From an uncultured Bacteroidota bacterium (GTDB taxonomy: Bacteria; Bacteroidota; Bacteroidia; B-17B0; Aurantibacillaceae), in NCBI GenBank assembly GCA_903834765.1, contig CAILKE010000060.1:1-36981 (forward strand): DNA of 36,981 nucleotides, in the 5' to 3' direction. How positions within the stretch are numbered: the stretch's first letter is position 1; the number at the start of each line of letters is the position of its first letter. Positions 6,809 to 14,055 of this stretch are shown one piece after another. Below the pieces are notes generated by a model. It worked only from the letters and a program-made list of their open reading frames with translations. It searched no databases and had not been told where the DNA came from. Position numbers and translations under genes: made by a program.

Positions 6809-8158
6809 TTAGTTTTTTATAATATTTAGTTTAGGTTTAATATTGTAGTTGCTTACTTTTCTAAACACCATTTCTAATGGCTCGCCTTTTAATTGTTCGG
6901 TTACATTTTTTTCTTCAACCACTTTTTTAAGTAGTTGTAATACTTCATGATAAGCTTTTAATGTATAAGCAATGTCTTCATCACTATGCATAAAGCACAT
7001 GTTATGAAAACCGGCCCATAAAATACCTCGCTTTATCATTTCTTGTTGCACAAAAGATTTTAAAATAAGTGGGTCTCCGGCAGAGGCATCAAAAGTTAAC
7101 ATACTCCGACAGTTATACCCTACGCATCGTGTGTAGGAATCTATACCTAAGTCTTGAGCAATTTTATTATAACCATCTTTTAATAGTTTTCCTTTAGCAT
7201 CTAGTACAAACGAAACATTTTTTTCTTTCATTTCTGTAATAGTTGCTATTGCAGCAGCCATTGATAATGCCTCGCCTCCAAATGTGGTAAAAAAGAAAAC
7301 ATCTTTTTCAAACAATTGCATTACATCTTTTCTGCCAGTCAATAAAGAAATAGGCATACCGTTTGCAAATGCTTTTGAGTATACAGCTAAATCGGGTGTT
7401 ACGCCAAAATACTCTTGAGCGCCGCCTAAGGCTATACGGAAACCTGTCCACATTTCATCAAAAATTAAAAGCGTACCGTTAGCTTTACAAACCTCTTGTA
7501 GCTTTTGAAGAAAATTATCTTTAGGTGCTTCAAAAATAAATGGCTCTAAAATTACACAAGCTGTATCTTCATCAATTGAATTTATTACTGATTCGATATT
7601 ATTGTAATCAAAGGTATTGGTAAGGTCTTTTACTTCTTGTGGGATTCCTTTATCTCTGCTTGTAATACCAATATACCAATCATGCCAACCGTGGTACCCG
7701 CAACATAAAACTTTACTACGTCCTGTAAAAGCACGAGCTACACGCACAGCTGCACTGCAAACATCTGCACCTGTTTTACTAATTCTGATTGATTCAGCAT
7801 TAGGAATAATTTCATGTACCAATTCACTAAGCTCTACTTCAAGTTCATGCATTAATGAAAAAGTTATACCATCTTTTAATTGGTTTATAATAGCTTGGTC
7901 TACTTTATCATAGCAATATCCTAATGAAATAGGACCAATGCCCATGTTGTAATCTATAAACTCATTTCCATCAACATCCCACACATGCGCATCTTTGCCC
8001 CTCTTTAAATATTTAGGCGCAAGGCCTTTCATAAATTGCCCAGGACCTTTAGCCAAAGTTTGTGTTACCGGATGCATTATTTTTATGGCTCTTTCGTATA
8101 ACTCGTCTGACTTTATTATATCAGGGTAATTCGCATTAAATTCTATTTTGTTGCTCAT
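6809..8158 (-). CDS. Class III PLP aminotransferase (GSA aminotransferase-like), 449 aa
   Basis: A fold-type I PLP enzyme of the glutamate-1-semialdehyde aminotransferase branch. Residues seen: GYHGWHDW (about 154-161, ring stacking), EPFIFEAP (205-212), FDEMWTGFR with Asp234 for the pyridine nitrogen, and YSKAFANG with the Schiff-base Lys262. True heme-pathway HemL is about 430 aa and is encoded away from sugar genes. Here the operon setting points to amination of a keto- or aldehydo-sugar. Most amino-sugar aminotransferases for sialic-like acids (PseC, LegC) are DegT-type instead, so a class III enzyme in this role is unusual. The gap to the transketolase C-subunit stop is five bases. Confidence 0.8.
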   Translation of the reverse strand: MSNKIEFNANYPDIIKSDELYERAIKIMHPVTQTLAKGPGQFMKGLAPKYLKRGKDAHVWDVDGNEFIDYNMGIGPISLGYCYDKVDQAIINQLKDGITFSLMHELEVELSELVHEIIPNAESIRISKTGADVCSAAVRVARAFTGRSKVLCCGYHGWHDWYIGITSRDKGIPQEVKDLTNTFDYNNIESVINSIDEDTACVILEPFIFEAPKDNFLQKLQEVCKANGTLLIFDEMWTGFRIALGGAQEYFGVTPDLAVYSKAFANGMPISLLTGRKDVMQLFEKDVFFFTTFGGEALSMAAAIATITEMKEKNVSFVLDAKGKLLKDGYNKIAQDLGIDSYTRCVGYNCRSMLTFDASAGDPLILKSFVQQEMIKRGILWAGFHNMCFMHSDEDIAYTLKAYHEVLQLLKKVVEEKNVTEQLKGEPLEMVFRKVSNYNIKPKLNIIKN

Positions 8159-8163
8159 GATGA

Positions 8164-9084
8164 TTATATTTTTGAAACTGTTTTTTTATACAATTCTTTA
8201 ATTATTTTTTCGCTCATTTTTTCTCCGGTAAATCCTTCATTGTTTAACACTTCTGAAAGTAACCCAGGTTTAAACCAACGTTCATTAAGTGCCAATGGTA
8301 AAACATTTGCTGTAAGTTGGTGCTTTAATAATAACTCGGCAATAATGCTGTAAAGTCCACCAGTTAAAAAATGATCTTCGATAGTAACTAGCATTTGAGA
8401 ATTCTTTACTGCGTCTAAAATTGCTTTTTCATCAATAGGCTTAAGCGTTCTTACATTTATTAATCCAACAGATAAACCTTCGCTTTCAAGTAATTGTTTT
8501 GTTTTTAATGTTTCTTCAAACAACATTCCGTAAACTAATAGTGTTACATCTGTTCCGTTTGAAATAACTTCTGCTTTTCCGATTTCAAAATTTTTATCGT
8601 GTTGAAAATCTGATTTGCGAATGTTTACACGAACATATGATGGATGCGGAGACGTCCAAATATGTGACAAAGCATATAACATATCTTGTTCATCAGCCGG
8701 ACAAAAAACCTGCATGCCCGGAATACCACGCATTAATGAAACATCTTCTATAGCTTGATGAGTAGGTCCATTTCCGTCTGATAAAAAACCCGGGATAAAA
8801 CCACTTAGTTTAACAGGCAAATTAGCAATGCCCACATCGGTGCGAATAAATTCGAAAGCTCGTAGTGTAAGAAAAGTTGCCAAGGCATGTACCACCGGAA
8901 TTCTACCTCTTAATGCAAGTCCCGCGGCTGCGCCAATCATGGTTTGTTCTGTAATACCTGTGTCAATAAATCTTTCTTTCAAAACGCTTGGCAAGTTGCG
9001 AATGAGTGCACGGTTCTCTGCAGTCATTACAACAAAGCGTTCATCTTCTAAGGCTATTTTTTTTATTAATTCTTCGTAATTCAT
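8164..9084 (-). CDS. Transketolase C-terminal subunit, 306 aa
   Basis: This is the pyrimidine-binding plus C-terminal domain half of a split transketolase. The catalytic glutamate that activates thiamine diphosphate is Glu46 in DTGITEQTMIGAAAGLA. GPTHQAIED near residue 127 follows, then the C-terminal domain with MLVTIEDHFLTGG. It must pair with the N-subunit encoded one base upstream. Split transketolases occur in bacteria both as housekeeping enzymes and in biosynthetic clusters. Its location inside a sugar acid operon suggests it supplies or lengthens the aldose or ketose skeleton by moving a two-carbon ketol unit. The alternative, dehydroxyacetone-type transfers or a DXS-like reaction, cannot be excluded. 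Confidence 0.85.
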   Translation of the reverse strand: MNYEELIKKIALEDERFVVMTAENRALIRNLPSVLKERFIDTGITEQTMIGAAAGLALRGRIPVVHALATFLTLRAFEFIRTDVGIANLPVKLSGFIPGFLSDGNGPTHQAIEDVSLMRGIPGMQVFCPADEQDMLYALSHIWTSPHPSYVRVNIRKSDFQHDKNFEIGKAEVISNGTDVTLLVYGMLFEETLKTKQLLESEGLSVGLINVRTLKPIDEKAILDAVKNSQMLVTIEDHFLTGGLYSIIAELLLKHQLTANVLPLALNERWFKPGLLSEVLNNEGFTGEKMSEKIIKELYKKTVSKI

Positions 9085-9085
9085 A

Positions 9086-9943
9086 TTATCGTACAGTTAG
9101 TGTTTCTGATTCTAATTCGGTTTTAGCTTCACCATGTAATTCTCTAACTAAGCTTGTTATTTCATCGTGCTGAAAATTACAAAACCATCTATCAGCTCTC
9201 GCCTCGATGCTTGGCAAACCTTTACCACGTATAGTATCAGCAATAATTACATTTGGTTTATCTTTACTATAAGGGAGTGTTTTAAACGCTTTATCTAATT
9301 GTGTGAAATCATGTCCGTCAATTCGTTGAACATTGCAACCAAAAGCTTCAAATTTTTGAACTAAGGGTTCAAGTGGAATTAATTCTTCAGTAGCTATATT
9401 AGCTTGAAATTTATTTCTATCAACCACAAAGGTTAGGTTACTAAGTTTAAAAGCACTGGCAACCATTACTGATTCCCAAACAGAGCCTTCATTTAGTTCG
9501 CCATCGCCAGTAATTACTATAATCTTATTGTTTTGCTTTTTCATCCTACAATCTAAAGCTACGCCTATAGCCACAGCAGGAAGATGACCTAAAGAGCCCG
9601 AATGAAATTCAACACCCGGTATATTACGATTTGGATGCCAGTAAATAGAATCAATAGTTTTAAGATGATTTTTTAATCGATCTTTTTCTATTAAACCTAA
9701 CTCAACAAAAGTGCCGTACAAAGCTGGTACATCGTGTCCTTTAGATAAAAACAGATAATCCCTTTCTTCATCCTTCAAATTGCCTTTATGCAGATTTAAA
9801 AAACTCTGATATAAGTATACAATCAAATCAGTGCAAGATAAAGATGCACCAATAAAGCAACCTCCATCAGTTGACATATTTATAATATGTTCTCTTACTT
9901 TAAAAGCGGTTTCTTTAAGTTTATTTATTTTTTCTTCTGTCAT
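9086..9943 (-). CDS. Transketolase N-terminal subunit, 285 aa
   Basis: This is the diphosphate-binding half of a split thiamine-diphosphate enzyme. The ThDP motif is complete: GDGELNEG starting at Gly146, with the closing Asn177 of VDRNKFQ, binding Mg and the cofactor diphosphate. LSKGHDVPALY (about 67-77) and HSGSLGHLP (about 114-122) are typical transketolase blocks. It forms the active enzyme with the C-subunit encoded next; only one base separates the two genes. There are five bases between the SpsF-like gene stop and this start, so expression is shared across the cluster. The donor and acceptor sugars are unknown. Confidence 0.85.
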   Translation of the reverse strand: MTEEKINKLKETAFKVREHIINMSTDGGCFIGASLSCTDLIVYLYQSFLNLHKGNLKDEERDYLFLSKGHDVPALYGTFVELGLIEKDRLKNHLKTIDSIYWHPNRNIPGVEFHSGSLGHLPAVAIGVALDCRMKKQNNKIIVITGDGELNEGSVWESVMVASAFKLSNLTFVVDRNKFQANIATEELIPLEPLVQKFEAFGCNVQRIDGHDFTQLDKAFKTLPYSKDKPNVIIADTIRGKGLPSIEARADRWFCNFQHDEITSLVRELHGEAKTELESETLTVR

Positions 9944-9948
9944 TTTGT

Positions 9949-10749
9949 TTACCTATTTGGTTGTTTATAGTTCACTGTTTTTAATTCGTTTATATGGTTT
10001 TTATACCAATATTCGCCCAAATATTTGTTGTTTATTTTCGAAATATCTAGTCTATTTTCTAATAAATTTAAAATGTCATATAAACCAAAGTGTGGGTTTT
10101 GCTTATAGAGTTCATCATAAACATTTTTTATAAATTCATAATCTTCGGGATAGTCAATTGTCCAACGATGAGTAGTAGAATAATCTTTACCGGTTTCCCA
10201 TAATACACTTCCTATGCGGAATAAGGATGGGTTTTCCCATATATAAGGAGTTGTGTGTTCTCTTTCAAATTGTTTCGCACTTTTTTTCCAAGCATTTTCA
10301 ATGGCTGAAAAAGTCATAATCTCAACATCATTTCCATCCGGATAAGATGCAGGGTGCAGATTACTTACATAATCATACACACCTAAATTATCCATAAAAA
10401 AACCAATCACTTTATCTATAATTTTTGAATCAATCAATGGGCAATCAGATGGTATTTTTAAAATCACATCTGCCGTATAATATAAGGCTGTCTTATAATG
10501 TCTGTCTAATAAATCAGTAGGGTGTCCACGAAAACAAAAAATATTTTCAGCATCGCATAACTCTTCAATATTATTGTCTGCTTTATCCGTTGTTGTAGCG
10601 ACTATAACAGTTCCTGAAAGTTTTGCACTTTTTACACGCTCAACCATTCTAACTAATAAGGACTTACCTGCTAAAGGCAGCATTACCTTACCCGGTAATC
10701 GCGTTGAGTTTGTGCGCGCCTGTATAATAGTTATTATTTTCATGGCCAT
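9949..10749 (-). CDS. SpsF/KdsB-like cytidylyltransferase, 266 aa
   Basis: Nucleotidyltransferase of the SpsF type, related to CMP-Kdo synthetase. It opens with IITIIQARTNSTRLPGKVML, the nucleotide-binding loop with the conserved RxxxxRLPGK. Then come VIVATTTDKADN, FRGHPTDLLDRHY, and KIPSDCPLID supplying acidic metal ligands. HRWTIDYPEDYEF near residue 192 is diagnostic of the SpsF subgroup. Expected role: activate the ulosonic acid made by NeuB as its CMP ester. SpsF relatives vary in substrate, so activation of the operon's product is inferred from context. Two in-frame ATGs (10749 and 10743) could both serve as start. The gene follows the GT-B gene by five bases. Confidence 0.8.
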   Translation of the reverse strand: MAMKIITIIQARTNSTRLPGKVMLPLAGKSLLVRMVERVKSAKLSGTVIVATTTDKADNNIEELCDAENIFCFRGHPTDLLDRHYKTALYYTADVILKIPSDCPLIDSKIIDKVIGFFMDNLGVYDYVSNLHPASYPDGNDVEIMTFSAIENAWKKSAKQFEREHTTPYIWENPSLFRIGSVLWETGKDYSTTHRWTIDYPEDYEFIKNVYDELYKQNPHFGLYDILNLLENRLDISKINNKYLGEYWYKNHINELKTVNYKQPNR

Positions 10750-10754
10750 ATTAA

Positions 10755-11786
10755 TTAAATAGTAGCGATAACCCTATTGTGCTCTTTTAAAAAATCAACT
10801 CCGCTTCCTTCGTAATAAATATAATTTCCGCATATATCTGCAATGTTTTTTGCAGAAGTACCGTTGTTTTGAATCGGCATTAATCTATTCAACTCTTCTA
10901 CATCAAAATAAGAATGGACTTTTTTACCTAAAGCAATACCAACAAACACAACGGTAGAGTATTGGGTAATTAATTCATCACAATTTGCAATCATGTGGTT
11001 TGTGTTTCCATCAGTATAAATTAACGTATTTGAAGGCGAGTTTTTTTTAATTTCAGAAATAGCTCTATCTTTTTTCTCGTTAGGATGAAGTTTAAAAATC
11101 AAGGGTCTTCCGTTTGCTATTTTAACTGTTTGTTTAATAAATTTTACCCGTTCATCTGAACGAAAGGTTTCGCGAATATCAGAGGTAGCTACCAAAACAT
11201 AATCCTTATAAGGAAAATCATTTTCTAAATGCTTCTTTATATTATCATAATTAGGGATTCCAGTAACAGCAACTTTAGCAATATCAGTTCCTTTTTCAGC
11301 TATATATTTTTTATAACCATCTGATCCCGCACAATAAATATCACATAGATTAGATGCCCCGTTTAAAGCGGTACTCATAGCTAAAACAGGGTGTAGTTTT
11401 AATTTTTTAACTACCTTGGCAAGAAAATTGTATTTATCAATCATTCCTTCCTGAATCCAAATTTTTTTAATTTCATTTAGGCTTTTAGGAATTACCATAT
11501 CTGTACAAACAACTGCCAAATCGTATTTATTATTATATACCTTACCCTGATAATCGTTTTTAAGATTATTTTCTGCAAGATATTTATCGGCTTGATGCTT
11601 TGATTCTCCAGCAAAAATTGTGTGGTTTAGCACACCTGTCTTTACTACTGTTTCAAATGCTGGGTTACTAGAAAATATTTGAGAAAAATAGCAATCAAAG
11701 TCTGCATCCAAAAAAGTAGATATTTTATGCATTTGAGTTGTTTGATTTGCAGTCCCTATTATAAAAAATATTTTCTTTTTTTGCAT
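10755..11786 (-). CDS. GT-B sialyltransferase / CDP-glycerol transferase-like protein, 343 aa
   Basis: Probably the transferase that uses the CMP-sugar made by this operon. No family is certain. The features seen match bacterial sialyltransferase-type GT-B enzymes: a QEG tripeptide at 112-114 where those enzymes have (D/E)(D/E)G, the HP motif in IFKLHPNEKKD (234-235), which contacts the CMP phosphate, and YSTVVFVG (ST at 277-278), which matches their S(S/T) motif. The same HP and ST layout occurs in CDP-glycerol glycerophosphotransferases and in KpsS-like capsule enzymes, so those are the alternatives. No membrane segment is visible. First gene of the operon; about 600 bases of AT-rich sequence precede it. 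No convincing promoter was found. Confidence 0.65.
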   Translation of the reverse strand: MQKKKIFFIIGTANQTTQMHKISTFLDADFDCYFSQIFSSNPAFETVVKTGVLNHTIFAGESKHQADKYLAENNLKNDYQGKVYNNKYDLAVVCTDMVIPKSLNEIKKIWIQEGMIDKYNFLAKVVKKLKLHPVLAMSTALNGASNLCDIYCAGSDGYKKYIAEKGTDIAKVAVTGIPNYDNIKKHLENDFPYKDYVLVATSDIRETFRSDERVKFIKQTVKIANGRPLIFKLHPNEKKDRAISEIKKNSPSNTLIYTDGNTNHMIANCDELITQYSTVVFVGIALGKKVHSYFDVEELNRLMPIQNNGTSAKNIADICGNYIYYEGSGVDFLKEHNRVIATI

Positions 11787-12387
11787 AGTTTTATAAGTTT
11801 CTATATCAACAATTTTAACTTCTATAATTTAAATAAAGTAAAATCTATTTTCTTTAGAATAATACTCTATGTCTATATTTCGTAAAATATACTTAACTAA
11901 AACCAATGGATAAAACCTTTCTGTAACATTTCTTTTACAATTATTTTTATTTCGATGTAAAAACAATCTTTCAAGACAAATCTATGTATTGTTATTAAAA
12001 AAAAGGTTAAGGGATGTTTACCAAATAATAATTTAATTATTAATCATGTTAATTTTGTCTGGTTAAGTAAAAAAATATTTATTTAATATCAAATTTTTAA
12101 TTTTGTTGAATAATGAGTTGACCATTGAAGTGATAGATTAACTACAAATTAATTTAAGTGTAAAGAATAGTTTAATTAGATTTCTTGATTGTGACTCAGT
12201 GAGTTTCATTATGGAGGAAGAAACGATAAGCATATACCAATTACATGCATTAAATCAATACCTTTTCACTTACTGAATTTCTTATAAAACAGAGCCATAA
12301 AAGTAATTGAATGACTTAAAGAGAAAAATGACTATAATTCCTCAAAATTTTTCTAATTCCCTTCTGCAAAATAAAAATCTTTTATGC
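11787..12387. other. 601-bp AT-rich intergenic region
   Basis: Very AT-rich with no reading frame I can support and no strong hairpin. It must contain the promoter of the minus-strand operon starting at 11786 and the end of the YhcH-family gene's transcript. I see no clear TAnnTTTG box at a proper distance. Confidence 0.5.
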
Positions 12388-12840
12388 TTACCAGACCTTA
12401 ACTTTCATAACAACTTTTTTAACCTTACTGGGGACATTAATTTTTATGCCCGGTTTATGTAAATCCTCTGGAAACAAAACAGCAAATTGCGTTTGTGTTA
12501 TTTTTACAAAAGAACAAGTATCATCATACAAAGTGTAATCATTGTCAATATCATATTCCTTAGAAGGCATTTGATTAATTAAAGGAATTGTTCCTATTAA
12601 TTCTTCACCTGAAATTATATATTGTAAATCAATATATTTTTTATGCGCTTCTAATTTAGCATCTGCATCATTTTTGGTTTCATATTCTTGAACTATCGCA
12701 AAAAGATTGTCTTCCTCGATAACATATTTTCCGTTTGCAAGTTTAGAAAAATCTGTTTGTTTTATATACATAAAAGCCTTTTTAAGCAAGGGGTTTATGT
12801 TTTCATAGAGCACTGAGTTTTCAATTTTATCAAAAATCAT
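12388..12840 (-). CDS. YhcH/YjgK/YiaL family protein (possible sugar-acid anomerase), 150 aa
   Basis: This is a cupin-like small cytosolic protein. I start at the ATG at 12840 (MIFDKIEN) because family members begin with MIF- or MII- at this point; the frame also extends to a TTG at 12876. Conserved features are EAHKKYIDLQYIISGEE (about residues 66-82), supplying metal-binding Glu and His, and FPEDLHKPG (about 128-136) with a further His. In Enterobacteria a member (NanQ/YhcH) belongs to the sialic acid regulon and speeds anomerisation of Neu5Ac. Its presence 0.6 kb upstream of a NeuB-type operon, on the same strand, is suggestive, but it appears to be a separate transcript. Confidence 0.8.
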   Translation of the reverse strand: MIFDKIENSVLYENINPLLKKAFMYIKQTDFSKLANGKYVIEEDNLFAIVQEYETKNDADAKLEAHKKYIDLQYIISGEELIGTIPLINQMPSKEYDIDNDYTLYDDTCSFVKITQTQFAVLFPEDLHKPGIKINVPSKVKKVVMKVKVW

Positions 12841-13166
12841 TGGATGTGTGTTAAGTATTAACTTTTCTATTTTCAACTAAGCTGCTTCTCAGATAACAAA
12901 TAAAATTTCAAAAGTAAAAAAATTAGTAAGAAACTAAATAGAGATATCAAGAAAATATATTACTTATTAATTATATAACTTAAGCGTAATATTGGCAAAA
13001 AAACATCATGTAAGTAATAACAATATTCAAAAAATCATTTCACCATTTGATAATTTATAGAAAAAAGAGTAGATTTATGAAACGAAAAAGAACTAAAAAA
13101 CTAAGACTATAATTAAGTTAGCTGCAATTGCAAGAAACCGTTATAAGCAAATTAATAATTAAATTT
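12841..13166. other. Intergenic region between divergent genes
   Basis: AT-rich spacer between the YhcH-family gene (minus) and the Uma2-like gene (plus). It should hold both promoters. I see no repeat or hairpin of note. Confidence 0.45.
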
Positions 13167-13595
13167 ATGAGTCAGATTTCAGGATATAACATCCCTCTTC
13201 ATCAGGAGGTAATTTCAGATTTTATTTATCACATTCGTAGACATTTGCAAAGCAGAGGATTGCAATACGAATTTAAGGTAGCACCAGAAGTGGTTTTAAA
13301 AAATGAGGATCTAAAAGAAGGATATATAATTCCGGATATTTCAGTTAAAAAAAGAGAGAGTTCATGGAACCAACCAGAGATGATTATAGAAGTAACTAGA
13401 AATAGAAGTTGGAATTCAGATATTAAAAAAGTAAGAAAAGCAATTAAAGAGGTTCGCTCGTTAAAAGAGGTGTTTGTTTTTAATATTGAGGAAGCAGAAT
13501 GCTGGAGAATCATCAAGCCAGACTTCGATGAGGAAGACGGCAATTGTTTTTCCACTGTACTGAAGTTTGACTTAAAAAATTGTCTTAGAGGTTAA
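13167..13595 (+). CDS. Uma2-like PD-(D/E)XK family protein, 142 aa
   Basis: Resembles the Uma2 / DUF820 group of putative restriction-type nucleases that are abundant in Bacteroidota and cyanobacteria. The core is IIPDISV (Asp57), a 17-residue spacer, then EMIIEV (Glu75). It is followed by the family's D-x-x-K pattern in SDIKKVRKA and a predicted strand-helix end (KEVFVFNIEEAECWRI). The usual tyrosine after the D/K motif is not in place, so catalysis is uncertain. I chose the ATG at 13167 over an upstream TTG at 13128, which would add 13 residues of low similarity. A monocistronic gene; a transposase remnant follows on the other strand. The in vivo role of the family is unclear. Confidence 0.6.
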   Translation: MSQISGYNIPLHQEVISDFIYHIRRHLQSRGLQYEFKVAPEVVLKNEDLKEGYIIPDISVKKRESSWNQPEMIIEVTRNRSWNSDIKKVRKAIKEVRSLKEVFVFNIEEAECWRIIKPDFDEEDGNCFSTVLKFDLKNCLRG

Positions 13596-13600
13596 CCCAG

Positions 13601-13627
13601 TTCCGCTGTATTTGTAATGCTGCGGAA
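13601..13627. repeat. Small REP-like hairpin
   Basis: TTCCGC (13601-13606) pairs with GCGGAA (13622-13627) around a 15-base loop containing ATTTGTAATG. It lies 36 bases from the REP-associated transposase remnant and may be a leftover REP-type palindrome. It could alternatively be a weak terminator of the preceding gene, but it has no T-run. Confidence 0.35.
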
Positions 13628-13662
13628 AGTTCTACTCAATAAGTTATTAATCATTGACTAAA

Positions 13663-13838
13663 TCATACAGCTTCAATAATACTTTCCATTTCTTGATAAT
13701 TGCTTGCTGAAGAATAAACCCATTCATGAGATTGTTTCACTAAACTTGCTTTAACATGATTATTGTGAATGTAGTTTATTTTATCCCAAACAAATTTCTC
13801 TCTAAATAATTCAATAGCATGAAGTGACAGCTTGAACT
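13663..13838 (-). pseudogene. REP-associated tyrosine transposase (Y1/RAYT type), C-terminal remnant
   Basis: Read on the minus strand and ending at TGA (13663-13665), the frame gives LHAIELFREKFVW, DKINYIHNNHVKASLV and EWVYSSASNYQ. This is the C-terminal hallmark of IS200-like REP-associated transposases (KINYIHNNPVKAGLV and YSSARNY in intact copies). An in-frame TAA lies upstream, near 13843, so only about 58 codons survive. The catalytic HUH motif and tyrosine are absent. The active family members bind and mobilise REP hairpins; this one is dead. Confidence 0.75.
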
Positions 13839-14055
13839 GACAGTTGAATTGGAATTATTTCCAAAGATGAAACAAAGTAGTTTCCGAGAAATAAAATCTT
13901 ATGTAAATAAATAATTATTGAATTTATATTGTTTGTTAGTAATAGTTTAATCTCTATCTAACGGTTGAGTATTTTATTTAATGTTTTAATAATTTTTATT
14001 TAATTTCATTCTTATTCTTATTGAGGAGATTTGGTTTTTTATCATATCTTAATAA

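Larger units (their letters stand above)
13596..14055. other. Gap with transposase debris
   Basis: Contains the REP-like hairpin and the transposase remnant. From about 13850 to 14055 the sequence is AT-rich upstream DNA of the secreted-protein gene at 14056, without other recognisable content. Confidence 0.45.

Noticed and set aside
6809-8158. Heme-pathway glutamate-1-semialdehyde aminotransferase (hemL)
   Set aside because: Similar family, but the operon consists only of sugar-acid genes and the protein is longer than typical HemL.
4595-11786. Plain sialic acid (Neu5Ac), legionaminic or pseudaminic acid operon
   Set aside because: No UDP-GlcNAc epimerase, dehydratase or DegT aminotransferase is present, and NeuB lacks SAF while a KdsC-like phosphatase is included.
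13601-13627. Terminator of the Uma2-like gene
   Set aside because: Short stem, long loop and no T-run; a REP-type remnant is more likely.
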